Shown: in pieces, positions 37,304 to 46,533 of the stretch
How positions within the stretch are numbered: the stretch's first letter is position 1
Layout of the letters: each line of letters opens with the position of its first letter
Assembly (NCBI GenBank): GCA_050031985.1
Contig: JBNAIG010000034.1
Span: forward strand, 11,588-75,587
Length of the DNA: 64,000 bases
Origin: SZUA-368 sp028533045
GTDB lineage: Bacteria; Spirochaetota; Spirochaetia; DSM-2461
Reading direction: 5' to 3'
Notes under the pieces: model-generated
The model's input: the letters and a program-made list of their open reading frames with translations, nothing else
Told to the model about the DNA's origin: nothing
Databases searched by the model: none
Translations under genes and position numbers: made by a program

Positions 37304-38467
37304 ATGAAAGAGATGTATCTAATCAAAATCGGTGAGATTTCCCTTAAGAAGGGCAACAAGAAAATGTTTGAACGCGTACTTAAGCAGAATATTAAAGCCA
37401 AATTCAAAGGGTATAAAAATACAGTAATCATTCGCTCCGGCCGCTACTATCTGGAAGTGGAGGATTGCCCGGACGAAGTGGTATCCCGTAATCTGGGCAC
37501 CACCTTTGGAATCGTAGCCTTCTACAAAACCCTCTTTTGTGGCAAAAGCCTGGAAGAAGTGGCAGAAAAGGCCAAGAAGATCGCAAAGGCCAACCTGGAC
37601 GCTGGCCGGGGCAATAAATTCAAAGTGGAGACCCGTCGAATAGATAAAAGCCTCCCCCTGGACAGCTACGGCTATTCTGCGGAACTGGGAGGTATTCTTC
37701 TCGATGAGTTTTCCGAGTTAAAAGTAGATGTAAAGAATCCCGACTGGATCGTCCATGTGGAGTTGCGCGAACAGGGATACGTCTACGGCTTTGGTGAACG
37801 GGGAGCCGGTGGTCTTCCCGTGGGAACAGCCGGGAAGGGAGTTCTTCTTCTTTCCGGAGGAATAGACTCCCCCGTGGCCGGATACCTTATTGGCAAGCGC
37901 GGTGTTAAACTCAGCTCCGTCTACTTTCACACCCCTCCCTTTACTTCGGAAGACGCCATGACCAAGGTTAAGGATCTGGCCGCAGGTGTAGCCCCCTGGT
38001 CGGGGGGAATGAAACTCTATGTTGTCAATTTCACAGAGATTCAGATGCTCATTAACAAGTCGGTCTCTCCCGAAGCCACCACTCTTCACACCCGGGCAGC
38101 CATGATGAAAATTGCCCAGATGATAGCCTTCGAAGAGGGGGCGGGAGCCCTCATTACGGGAGAAGCCCTGAGTCAGGTAGCTAGTCAGACCATGGAAAGT
38201 CTCCGTTTTACCGGAAGTATGGTCAGCCTTCCCGTTTTAAGACCATGCATAGGAATGGACAAGGAAGAGATCATAAAGATTTCCCGTAAACTTGATCTAT
38301 TCGATATATCAACCCGCCCCTTTGACGACTGTTGTACCCTCTTTTCTCCGGAACATCCCCTCATTCGTCCCGGTTTTGAGGAAATTAATGAGGAACACAG
38401 GGGAGTAGAAGGATTGGATGAACTTATGAAAAAAGCCACAACCGGCAGGGAAGTTCATATTTTTTAA
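37304..38467 (+). CDS. thiI: tRNA 4-thiouridine synthetase ThiI
   Basis: 387 residues: an N-terminal ferredoxin-like region (YLIKIGEISLKKGNKKMFER), a THUMP RNA-binding domain, and a PP-loop ATPase domain (LLLSGGIDSPVAGYLIGKRG) with ALITGEALSQVASQT. It thiolates U8 of tRNA. There is no C-terminal rhodanese domain with the catalytic Cys found in enterobacterial ThiI; this short form is usual outside Proteobacteria and needs a partner sulfur donor. With ttcA the window has two tRNA thiolation genes, both with leaderless-type starts. Confidence 0.93.
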   Translation: MKEMYLIKIGEISLKKGNKKMFERVLKQNIKAKFKGYKNTVIIRSGRYYLEVEDCPDEVVSRNLGTTFGIVAFYKTLFCGKSLEEVAEKAKKIAKANLDAGRGNKFKVETRRIDKSLPLDSYGYSAELGGILLDEFSELKVDVKNPDWIVHVELREQGYVYGFGERGAGGLPVGTAGKGVLLLSGGIDSPVAGYLIGKRGVKLSSVYFHTPPFTSEDAMTKVKDLAAGVAPWSGGMKLYVVNFTEIQMLINKSVSPEATTLHTRAAMMKIAQMIAFEEGAGALITGEALSQVASQTMESLRFTGSMVSLPVLRPCIGMDKEEIIKISRKLDLFDISTRPFDDCCTLFSPEHPLIRPGFEEINEEHRGVEGLDELMKKATTGREVHIF

Positions 38468-38512
38468 TATTTTTCGTTAAGTTTAAAGAGGGAGCCGCCG
38501 ATAAAGGAAGTG

Positions 38513-39718
38513 ATGAGGAAGGCATTTTTTCTTTTGCCATGCTTAATTCTCCTCCTTTCCCCTGCCCTGTCCCAGGATACCGGGGGAGCTCCCTTTCCCA
38601 CAGGCCTCACTATCGAAACGGTCGGTTCAGAAGTAAGACTAAGCTGGAATGATGCCCATGGTCTGGAAGGGGAAATCTACCATATTTACCGCCATAATAA
38701 AGCAATTACGGTTGAAGGTTTGAATCAGGCCCAGCTGATTGGTTCCGTGGCAGAAAACATTCAGGCCTACAGAGACTCTCCCCTGCCCGGTAGGGATTGG
38801 TATTATCTTGTTACCGTCGAAGATAAACGCTACCACTACGCTCTGGTTATTCCCTATGCCAATACCCTGGTCAAAGCGATAAGACTTAATCCGCTGGATA
38901 TTAGTTTGGCAAACGCAGTACACATTAGTAGACTGACGGCTAGACCTGTTAAAGAGGGTGTAGCAATAACCTTTACCCGAGACAGAAAAGGACGGACCGT
39001 CTCCCTTTACCGCTCAACCTCACCCATTACGACAACGGAACAGTTAAATCGCGCTCTCCCCCTGGCTGTTTTGGAACAGGACAGTTGGCTGGACAACCCC
39101 ATCCCCGGTATTTCCTATTACTACGCCGTTGTGGACAGAGAACTTCTCTCCTATAAGGAAGATATAAGTCTTCTTTATGAAGGGAACTATACGGTCAGGC
39201 CGGTTAATTTACCTTTAACGGACTTTCTTAACGATCCCGGTATGGCCTACCCAGTCAGAAAAGCCCCTCTCCCCACAGTACAACTTGATCGCTTTTATCA
39301 AAATATTCCCCGCCTGGAACTGGATTTTCCTCCCAGAGTGGAACTTAACGCTCAATTGAGCAAAAAACTTACCCCTTTTCTTCAAGAGCCTGTTATAGAG
39401 GAGAGTGAAGAACCCAAAGCCGAGCTATTAAGGGATGAACCGTTCCAGCAAAGCAGTCCCATCAATGACAAACTGAAGGGGATTCTGGGTGAGGATCTCT
39501 TAAAAAACCGATTTGACGAAGCCGAAAAGAGACTATTAACCATGCTTAACGAAGTGGAAGATGATGAAATATCCTCGCGAATTCACTTCTACCGGGGACA
39601 ATGCCATTACTTCCTTGGCAACTATGAAACGGCCTATTTGGAATTTCTTCTGGGACGGGACAATTTTTATAATGAATCGGTAAAATGGATGGATTTCTGT
39701 TTAAATCAGTTTTTGTGA
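38513..39718 (+). CDS. Secreted FnIII-like protein with C-terminal TPR-like region
   Basis: 401 residues from the ATG at 38513 (a GTG directly upstream is in frame), with AAGGA close by. A signal peptide (RKAFFLLPCLILLLSPALSQ) is followed by two fibronectin type III-like modules (GLTIETVGSEVRLSWND with YHIYRHN, then LTARPVKEGVAITFTRDRKG with VSLYRSTSPI and GISYYYAVVD), a Pro/Glu-rich linker, and a TPR-like C-terminus (IHFYRGQCHYFLGNYETAYL). Periplasmic location is likely. The family is not one I can name; similar proteins occur in spirochaetes by my recollection. It follows thiI by 45 bases. Its 3' end overlaps the convergent GH57-like gene by 13 bases. Confidence 0.8.
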   Translation: MRKAFFLLPCLILLLSPALSQDTGGAPFPTGLTIETVGSEVRLSWNDAHGLEGEIYHIYRHNKAITVEGLNQAQLIGSVAENIQAYRDSPLPGRDWYYLVTVEDKRYHYALVIPYANTLVKAIRLNPLDISLANAVHISRLTARPVKEGVAITFTRDRKGRTVSLYRSTSPITTTEQLNRALPLAVLEQDSWLDNPIPGISYYYAVVDRELLSYKEDISLLYEGNYTVRPVNLPLTDFLNDPGMAYPVRKAPLPTVQLDRFYQNIPRLELDFPPRVELNAQLSKKLTPFLQEPVIEESEEPKAELLRDEPFQQSSPINDKLKGILGEDLLKNRFDEAEKRLLTMLNEVEDDEISSRIHFYRGQCHYFLGNYETAYLEFLLGRDNFYNESVKWMDFCLNQFL

Positions 39719-41565
39719 CGACCTAATTTTAGAGACATGGTTATTTCTTTCGTTTCCATTGGGTAAAGACTGAATTCAAGCCAGGGGACAAGGGTCATCG
39801 TCTCATTTTCCAAAAGATACCAAAGGTTTAGATCTTCTCCAAAATCCAATTGAATATCGGTGCTGTTTTTCTTATCCAACAGCATAACAGAAGAACAGTG
39901 GGCAACAACATTATCGGAGATATCACTCTTATCCTTGGATGTCACAAAGGAAATTCCCGGCTCTTCACCCTTCCCTTCCGCTGTACTCAAATTAATTTCC
40001 GTACCAAAATGGTAATCCCTTTTAGCATCGGTATTATTCTCAATAACATAGGATACGACAAACCAGTTACGTTTAAAAAGGTATTTTTTAGTCATGAGAA
40101 GGGAGCAACTGTTGTTCTCTTTGTCGTTAATAGTTATATCGCCCTTAAGAACGACCTGTTTCTCATCTCGAGACGTATCCTTCATGCGGTAGGAGTAAAG
40201 ACCGGCACCATTTAGAGCAGCTCGATTCTGAAAGTACTTTTGTCCGTCAAATCCCCGGGGTAGAAAAAAGTCAATAAAACTTTTTCTTCCCATACGATTA
40301 AAACAGTAATTCCAACAGGAGGGAAGATAATCCAACTCAAAAAGAGTCCCCCCTTCCAGATGGACACAGCTATTATAAACCAGCCCTTGAAAGACGAATT
40401 CACTTTGCCCGTCCAAATCATAATCGGTTTCAATTATGGAACTATTGAAAATTCCCTTTTCACGGGTTGTTTTTTCTGCTTCCGTAAGACTGGCATAACC
40501 GGCCCGTTTAGTCTGGAGTGCCATTTCACCGGTCCAGAAACTATAAAGGTTCTGTGCTTTCCAGATATTTTCCCTGGCACTTTTCTTACGGGCCTTATCA
40601 CCGCGGATAGAATTAATGAGCAGGGTAACATAATTTAAACGGCCATAGTAAAAAGACTGTTGCTGGTTTGTTCTAAGTACTGCCCGATAGGGGTCGTTGT
40701 CTCCGGGAGGATTTATCTCCGGAATGTAATCGCTTTTTTCATTAAAATACCTTTTCAAATCTCCGTAAGTGGAGCTATGGAAGTAAACCCTATTCCAACT
40801 TCCCTCATAATTTTTCATATACTGACTGGGTGTTTGACAATCTATCCATTCACGGTTTTCCTCAATGAGATGGAGAAATTCCTCAAACCAAAGCTGCCTG
40901 TTTTCATCGGCGAGAAATTCACCGGGGAAAACCAGATTTACCAGTCTTTCACGGTTACTTTCGTTGGAAATATTTCTGAGTGAACCAATAATATTGGAAG
41001 CCGGCGCTTGAACGGCAGACTCGGACAGAACACGATGAAGAGGAAAAATGGCAATATCTTTCCCTTGGTCGTCGGTGATAACAGGGTTGTAGATAGATTT
41101 GATTCCGGAGCGTTCAAACTGCTCCACTTCCAGAAAGGTATAATTTATTCCCGCTGCATATAAATTGGAAGCCAAAGAAGGTTCCCAAATAAACCCGGGC
41201 AGCCAACAGCCGCGGAAACGCTTCTTGAAGAGCCGCCTTAGGTAGGTTGTCATTTTTTCCAGCTGCCCCAACCTGTCGGAAACGGGAATAACGGGCAGCA
41301 TCGGTTCGTTATAGGGACCGTTCAGGATTTCCGCCTGACGGCGCTGAACAAGTTCCTCAAGAACAGTAATGTACTCGGGGTGATTTTTCTCGATCCAGGA
41401 AAGGAGACGGCCATTATAATAAAGAAAGATCTTAACATCCCTCTTATTATAAATCTTGGTCAAATACTGCTTTAGGGATTTCTCATAAATCTCGGCTCTT
41501 TCCTCCCCGGTCATAGTGGGAGAAAATGAGTTATAAATTCCTATAAACAGTTTGAGTTTACCCAT
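39706..41565 (-). CDS. GH57-family protein with catalytic residues lost
   Basis: 619 residues aligned to the GH57 alpha-glucanotransferase/amylopullulanase layout, with an N-terminal (beta/alpha)7-like domain followed by a beta-rich DUF1926-like C-terminus. Family landmarks are present in altered form: FIGIYNSFSP where active members have HxHQP; EILNGPYNEPMLPVIP, well kept; CWLPGFIWEPSLASNLYAAG where the nucleophile Glu lies in WLxERVW; and NLVFPGEFLAD where the acid Asp lies in DDGEKFG. All three catalytic positions appear substituted, so a sugar-binding or regulatory role is more likely than hydrolysis. It sits 27 bases after rnfB as the last gene of the cluster. Confidence 0.8.
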   Translation of the reverse strand: MGKLKLFIGIYNSFSPTMTGEERAEIYEKSLKQYLTKIYNKRDVKIFLYYNGRLLSWIEKNHPEYITVLEELVQRRQAEILNGPYNEPMLPVIPVSDRLGQLEKMTTYLRRLFKKRFRGCWLPGFIWEPSLASNLYAAGINYTFLEVEQFERSGIKSIYNPVITDDQGKDIAIFPLHRVLSESAVQAPASNIIGSLRNISNESNRERLVNLVFPGEFLADENRQLWFEEFLHLIEENREWIDCQTPSQYMKNYEGSWNRVYFHSSTYGDLKRYFNEKSDYIPEINPPGDNDPYRAVLRTNQQQSFYYGRLNYVTLLINSIRGDKARKKSARENIWKAQNLYSFWTGEMALQTKRAGYASLTEAEKTTREKGIFNSSIIETDYDLDGQSEFVFQGLVYNSCVHLEGGTLFELDYLPSCWNYCFNRMGRKSFIDFFLPRGFDGQKYFQNRAALNGAGLYSYRMKDTSRDEKQVVLKGDITINDKENNSCSLLMTKKYLFKRNWFVVSYVIENNTDAKRDYHFGTEINLSTAEGKGEEPGISFVTSKDKSDISDNVVAHCSSVMLLDKKNSTDIQLDFGEDLNLWYLLENETMTLVPWLEFSLYPMETKEITMSLKLGRHKN

Positions 41566-41592
41566 CCCCTATCCTATTGCGAGCTTTTTTAG

Positions 41593-42405
41593 TTACATTT
41601 CCAAGATACATTTAGCCGGACACTTGGCGGCAGCCTCTGCACGGCTTTCCTCACGGTCCTTATCATTATAGTCTATCACACAAAGGTTATCTTTAACAGT
41701 AAAAGCTCCGTCGGGAAACTTTTTTTCACAGATTTTACAGCCGATACAACCGACGGAACAGTTCGTCTTTGTGGTCTTACCCTTATCCTTGGAGTTACAT
41801 GCGATGTAGTAATCCGCATCAAAGGGAATCATCTTCATAACGCCGGTGGGACAGATATCGACACAGTTACCACAGGAGATACAAAGCTCTTTGTCAACCT
41901 GAACCAGGCCGTCATCGGTTTTGCTAATCGCATCAACGGGACACACTTTAATACAAGAGCCCAGTCCAAGACAACCGTATTCGCAGGATTTAAACCCCTT
42001 GAACATAGTCATAGCCGCCCGACAGTCGTCCAGACCGGCGTACTCATACTTCTTAAGAGCCTTTTCGTTATTTCCCATACAATGGGGAACGGCAACGAGC
42101 TTCGTGGCGGAAGCATCTACGCTTACCCCAAGAATGGCTCCCATGGCTTCCATGCAACTCTGGCCGCCGGGCTTACACTTGGTTAGATCCGTATCGCTTC
42201 CGTCTGCCAAGGCTTCGGCATAACCGGAACAACCGGCATAACCGCAGCTACCGCAGTTAAGACTGGGAAGAGCCCCTTCAAGCTCTTCAACAACTTTATC
42301 CTTTTCTACGCTGAATTTTCGGAAAGCAACGGCCAGCCCCATCCCCAGGGCTCCCCCGAAGATAAGAGTAAACAGAACACCCAGCAGTATTTTCATAATT
42401 TCCAT
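41593..42405 (-). CDS. rnfB: Rnf electron transport complex subunit B
   Basis: 270 residues from the ATG at 42405, chosen because AGGAG lies 5 bases upstream; an upstream GTG (42411) is less likely. An N-terminal membrane helix is followed by the CGSCGYAGCSGYAEAL iron-sulfur motif and two ferredoxin-type 4Fe-4S motifs (CIKVCPVDAIS and CISCGNCVDICPTG), then further Cys-rich segments (CSVGCIGCKICEKKFP). RnfB accepts electrons from ferredoxin for the ion-pumping ferredoxin:NAD+ oxidoreductase. It is last in the rnfCDGEAB order. Confidence 0.95.
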   Translation of the reverse strand: MEIMKILLGVLFTLIFGGALGMGLAVAFRKFSVEKDKVVEELEGALPSLNCGSCGYAGCSGYAEALADGSDTDLTKCKPGGQSCMEAMGAILGVSVDASATKLVAVPHCMGNNEKALKKYEYAGLDDCRAAMTMFKGFKSCEYGCLGLGSCIKVCPVDAISKTDDGLVQVDKELCISCGNCVDICPTGVMKMIPFDADYYIACNSKDKGKTTKTNCSVGCIGCKICEKKFPDGAFTVKDNLCVIDYNDKDREESRAEAAAKCPAKCILEM

Positions 42406-42413
42406 ATTCACTC

Positions 42414-43004
42414 CTATCCTAACAGGTTGGTAAGCAGGGCCTTATCAAAAGCCATGAACGCCAGAGCCATAAGTCCCCCGGAAATAAAGGCAATAGGTAT
42501 GCCCTTAAGAGCCTTGGGAACCCGTTCGGTTCTCATCTGCACACGGATGGAAGACATAAGGATCAGGGCCAACATGAATCCCAGACCACCGGAAATACCG
42601 GCCACAAAGCTTTCCATCAAGTTGTAACCCTCGTTGATATTAATCAGGGCAATACCCAGAACACCACAGTTGGTAGTGATCAGGGGCAGGTAAATACCAA
42701 GAGCCTTATAGAGAGCGGGAGAGTACTTCTGTACAATCATTTCTACCAACTGTACCAGAGAAGCAATAGTAAGGATAAAAGTTACGGTCTGAAGATATTC
42801 CACATTAAGGGGAATAAGAATCCAGTGATACACCATCCAGGTAACCAGGGAAGCAATGGTCATAACGAAGGTTACGGCAAATCCCATTCCCACGGCCGAT
42901 TCCAGGTCCTTGGAGACACCAATAAAAGGACAAAGCCCCAGGAACTGAGCCAAAATAAGGTTACTGACAAAAACATAGGTTATTAAGATTCCAATATAAG
43001 TCAT
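42414..43004 (-). CDS. rnfA: Rnf electron transport complex subunit A
   Basis: 196 residues with six membrane helices. It begins TYIGILITYVFVSNLILAQF and contains LGLCPFIGVSKDLESAVGMG and TNCGVLGIALININ, whose Cys residues lie in half-helices that coordinate an intramembrane iron centre. It is paired with RnfE in inverted topology. Its ATG overlaps the rnfE stop by one base. Confidence 0.96.
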   Translation of the reverse strand: MTYIGILITYVFVSNLILAQFLGLCPFIGVSKDLESAVGMGFAVTFVMTIASLVTWMVYHWILIPLNVEYLQTVTFILTIASLVQLVEMIVQKYSPALYKALGIYLPLITTNCGVLGIALININEGYNLMESFVAGISGGLGFMLALILMSSIRVQMRTERVPKALKGIPIAFISGGLMALAFMAFDKALLTNLLG

Positions 43005-43624
43005 TATTTTCCTTTCCTCTCATTAATGGCGTTAAGAAGACCTTTCAGGTAGCCCATTACAAGAAGGGCCCCTGCAGAAAGGGTCATAACTCGGGCCGGG
43101 GCGTTTACCAGACCGGGAATCTGGATTTCTCCGTTAAAGCCCAAAGATTCGATGGGGAAAAGGGTTATAACACCGGCACCAAGGCTTTCCCGAATAAGGG
43201 CGATGAGAACAAGGCTCATGGTAAAACCGATTCCCATACCAATAGCATCCTTAATAGAATCCCATACGCCGTGGGTACTGGCGAAGGCTTCCGCCCGTCC
43301 CAAAATAACACAGTTTACAACGATGAGCTGAACAAAAACCCCCAGAGAGGCGGAAAGAGCAGGAATATAAGCCTGCATAACAAGGTCCAATATCGTTACA
43401 AATGAGGCGATTACCACAATATAGGCGGGAATGTGAATCTCATCGGGAATCACATTCTTAAGGAGAGAGATCATTATATTAGAACAGATGAGAACAAACA
43501 TGGTTCCCACTCCCATTCCGATACCGTTTACCACCTGTGTGGTTACGGCCAGGGAAGGACAAAGTCCCAGAACAAGGACGAAAATCGGGTTTTCCCTGTA
43601 TATACCTTTAACTAATTCTTTCAT
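43004..43624 (-). CDS. rnfE: Rnf electron transport complex subunit E
   Basis: 206 residues, six membrane helices, homologous to RnfA: NPIFVLVLGLCPSLAVTTQV and VNCVILGRAEAFASTHGVWD are the landmark segments with the conserved Cys residues. It forms the RnfA/E membrane core. One-base overlaps with both rnfG and rnfA show translational coupling. Confidence 0.96.
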   Translation of the reverse strand: MKELVKGIYRENPIFVLVLGLCPSLAVTTQVVNGIGMGVGTMFVLICSNIMISLLKNVIPDEIHIPAYIVVIASFVTILDLVMQAYIPALSASLGVFVQLIVVNCVILGRAEAFASTHGVWDSIKDAIGMGIGFTMSLVLIALIRESLGAGVITLFPIESLGFNGEIQIPGLVNAPARVMTLSAGALLVMGYLKGLLNAINERKGK

Positions 43625-44166
43625 TACATTTCCTCCCGCATATAGGCTGATCCGGCAGCCAGGGCCCGGGATACACCGGTAAAAGTTATGGTAGAACCAC
43701 CCACAGCATCGGGTTTTTCAAGCTCTCCCTTGCTGGTGGGGATGGGATTTCCCGCTTCACCCTTACCAAGGAATTTATCCATATACTCTGCTTTTTCCGC
43801 TTTCTTACCTAAACCGGGTGTTTCGTTATTATCCATAAGGATAGCTTTTAACAGAGTACCGTCCATTTCATAGGAAGCAAGAAGTTTCATCTCACCCCCA
43901 TAGCCGTTTCCTCTAAGGGAAAGGATATAACCTATCACCTCTCCCCCATCCATAATGGGATATCTTTCGGGAACAACAGGGCTGTCGAGGCCTTCCACTT
44001 CACCGGCCTCACCCTTAACAACCAACTCCTGGAGAGCATTCTGCAGGGTGGCCAATTTATGAGCTTCGATCAAGGGGGCCGTCATGGAATTAATAACACC
44101 CAAAAGAAGGGCGGCGACGCTACAAATAATCGCCAGTCTAAGAGTTCTGTCTACGATGGGATTCAC
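43624..44166 (-). CDS. rnfG: Rnf electron transport complex subunit G
   Basis: 180 residues: an N-terminal membrane helix and a periplasmic FMN-binding domain. The covalent flavin site normally reads SGAT followed by T or S; here it is AVGGSTITFTGV, keeping the acceptor Thr with a Ser in place of Ala. EMDGTLLKAILMDNNETPGL is the other family motif. It overlaps the rnfD stop by 4 bases. Confidence 0.93.
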   Translation of the reverse strand: MNPIVDRTLRLAIICSVAALLLGVINSMTAPLIEAHKLATLQNALQELVVKGEAGEVEGLDSPVVPERYPIMDGGEVIGYILSLRGNGYGGEMKLLASYEMDGTLLKAILMDNNETPGLGKKAEKAEYMDKFLGKGEAGNPIPTSKGELEKPDAVGGSTITFTGVSRALAAGSAYMREEM

Positions 44167-45221
44167 TGAGCCGCCTCCTTGCTTTTAGCTTTCTTGACTT
44201 TGGCAACACCAAAGGTTACCGGTTTGACCATTCTGTCGATAAGGGGAACAAAAATGTTCATAAAGATAATGGCCAAAGAAACACCTTCCGGGAAGGATCC
44301 GTAAAAACGAATAAGGAAGGTCATGAAACCACAGCCTATGGCATAAATAACCTTTCCTTTCTTCGTTACCGGAGAAGTTGCCATATCGGTGGCCATAAAA
44401 AGGGCCCCCAACATGAAACCACCGGAAAGGAGGTGAAAAAGAACATCACCGGAGAAAAAGCCCGAACCATAGCGGTTACCGCCGAAAATCCATACAAGAA
44501 CGGAAAAAGAGAGGGCGTAAACCACAGGGATATGCCAGGTAATAATCTTTCTGACGATTAGATACAGAGCACCCGCAAGAAGAAGGACGGCGGAAACTTC
44601 CCCGATACAACCGGGAATATTACCGATAAAAAGGTCTTTATAGGTTACGGGAACACCTTCGCCAGCCAGAAGCTGGAGAGGACCGCTCACACCGTCGACT
44701 CCGTTCATAAGGCCGGTTTTGAGTGAACCGAGGGGAGTCGGGCCGGTAACGGCATCCATGGTACCCGAATTGCCAAGACGACCGGGCAGGGTCCAGGTGG
44801 TCATACCACCGGTCCAGGACATGAATACGAAAACACGTCCGGCCAGGGCGGGGTTCATCCAGTTGGCCCCCAAACCTCCAAAGGTCCATTTAACAACGAA
44901 AATGGCAAAGAAAGAGGCAATAATCGGGATAAAAAGAGGCACCGCAGGGGGCATATTCATTCCGATGAGAAGACCTGTTAAAAGGGCGCTTCCGTCGGCA
45001 ATGGAGTTTTCCTGTGACGAAACACGGCACAGAACATACTCGGACAGGACCGAAGCGGCGATGGAAACGAGAAGCACCACAAGGGCTCTCCATCCAAAGA
45101 CATAGACACCCCAGAGTGAGGCGGGCACCAAAGCCAGGGATACATGACCCATGACCATAGAGGTGGACATCCCGCTGTGAAACTGGGGAGATGAGGCTAT
45201 CTGAAATTTATTTTCTGGCAT
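44163..45221 (-). CDS. rnfD: Rnf electron transport complex subunit D
   Basis: 352 residues, polytopic membrane protein. It has IADGSALLTGLLIGMNMPPA, GGLGANWMNPALAGRVF and a flavinylation-type segment DAVTGPTPLGSLKTG (Thr acceptor in GxTPL). The charged tail KVKKAKSKEAAQ is cytoplasmic. RnfD and RnfG carry the covalent FMN groups of the complex. Its start lies 14 bases inside the rnfC 3' end. Confidence 0.94.
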   Translation of the reverse strand: MPENKFQIASSPQFHSGMSTSMVMGHVSLALVPASLWGVYVFGWRALVVLLVSIAASVLSEYVLCRVSSQENSIADGSALLTGLLIGMNMPPAVPLFIPIIASFFAIFVVKWTFGGLGANWMNPALAGRVFVFMSWTGGMTTWTLPGRLGNSGTMDAVTGPTPLGSLKTGLMNGVDGVSGPLQLLAGEGVPVTYKDLFIGNIPGCIGEVSAVLLLAGALYLIVRKIITWHIPVVYALSFSVLVWIFGGNRYGSGFFSGDVLFHLLSGGFMLGALFMATDMATSPVTKKGKVIYAIGCGFMTFLIRFYGSFPEGVSLAIIFMNIFVPLIDRMVKPVTFGVAKVKKAKSKEAAQ

Positions 45222-46533
45222 TTTTTCTTATTTCTCCCTTTCCTACCCGGAACATCTGGACTAGAGGCAGATGGGCCGGACAAACGTAAGCGCAGGAACC
45301 GCACTCAACACAATCCATCAATCTTTCCTTTGAAGCATCTTCTACCATTTCAAAGTCCAGGAATTTATATAGCTTGGTCGGATTCAGTCCCATAGGACAG
45401 GCGGCCACACATTTACCGCAGGACAGACAGGGCGTGATTTTACTCTTCTTAATGTCCCTGTCGGTAAGGGCGATAACCCCGGAAGTTCCCTTGGTGACCG
45501 GTGTATCCAGATCAAAAAAGGTAAAACCCATCATGGGACCGCCAGAGATAATCTTTACCGGTTCTTCGGAGAAACCGCCGCACTCTTCGATCAGTTCCCG
45601 AATAGAGGTTCCCACACGTACTTTAAATACGCCGGGATTCTTTATGGCACTACCGGAAACGGTAACAAGCCTCTCTACAAGGGGTTTGTTATAAACGACC
45701 GCTTCATAGATGGCAAAACAGGTTCCCACATTGGCATTAATAACGCCCACTTCCAGGGGAAGCTTACCGGAGGGAACTTCCCGACCGGTAATAGCCTTAA
45801 TAAGGCTTTTTTCCGCACCCTGGGGATATTTAACCTTAAGAGGGGCTACTTCGATATTCAGGCCTTTCTCTTTAATTTTCTCTTCGAGAAGACGGGCGGC
45901 ATCCATCTTGTTTGCTTCAATCCCGATGATAATTTTCTCGGGGCTAAGCAGCTTCCGGGCGATTTCGATTCCTTCCAGAATTTCATCGGCCTGAGTCAAC
46001 ATCAACTTATGGTCGGAGGTAAGAAAGGGCTCACACTCAACGGCGTTAATAATGAAATATTCACAGGTCTTACCTTCGGGAAGGGACATTTTTACGTGGG
46101 TGGGGAAGGTTGCTCCTCCCATACCGACGATACCATTGTCACTGATGCGGGTACGAATCACATCATTGTCCATGGTTTTCCAGTCCTCTTTTTCCGTTTC
46201 CTTACCCAGACGGGAAAATTCACCGGAAAGCTCAATGGCTACGGCCTGAGACTTCATACCGTTGGGTAAGAAGATTTCCTTGATTTCCTTGACTGTCCCG
46301 GGAACGGATGTATGGATATTGGCAGAAACAAAGCCAGTGGCTTTTCCAATGATATCCTCTTCCTGAACCGTATCTCCCGGTTTAACAAGACATTCTGCGG
46401 GAGCCCCGATATGCTGTGACAGGGGAATCACAGCGACGGGAGGCAGAGCGGCAGTACGGATATCTTTCGACTCTGTCAATCCCTTTCCCCCCGGAGGATG
46501 AATTCCTCTGGGAAATGTGGCTAACGATCTCAT
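45208..46533 (-). CDS. rnfC: Rnf electron transport complex subunit C
   Basis: 441 residues. An N-terminal GGIHPPGGKGLT-like motif (RGIHPPGGKGLTESKDI), an NADH/FMN-binding region with GMGGATFPTHVKMSLPEG, a SLBB domain, and two 4Fe-4S motifs, CLSCGKCVAACPMGLNP and CVECGSCAYVCPAHLP. RnfC is the cytoplasmic subunit that reduces NAD+. The ATG overlaps the preceding gene by 4 bases (ATGA), so the Rnf genes are coupled to the upstream membrane-protein gene. Confidence 0.95.
   Translation of the reverse strand: MRSLATFPRGIHPPGGKGLTESKDIRTAALPPVAVIPLSQHIGAPAECLVKPGDTVQEEDIIGKATGFVSANIHTSVPGTVKEIKEIFLPNGMKSQAVAIELSGEFSRLGKETEKEDWKTMDNDVIRTRISDNGIVGMGGATFPTHVKMSLPEGKTCEYFIINAVECEPFLTSDHKLMLTQADEILEGIEIARKLLSPEKIIIGIEANKMDAARLLEEKIKEKGLNIEVAPLKVKYPQGAEKSLIKAITGREVPSGKLPLEVGVINANVGTCFAIYEAVVYNKPLVERLVTVSGSAIKNPGVFKVRVGTSIRELIEECGGFSEEPVKIISGGPMMGFTFFDLDTPVTKGTSGVIALTDRDIKKSKITPCLSCGKCVAACPMGLNPTKLYKFLDFEMVEDASKERLMDCVECGSCAYVCPAHLPLVQMFRVGKGEIRKNARK

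Noticed and set aside
37304..38467. ThiI with a rhodanese domain for thiamine synthesis
   Set aside because: The protein ends after the PP-loop domain; no C-terminal rhodanese Cys is present.
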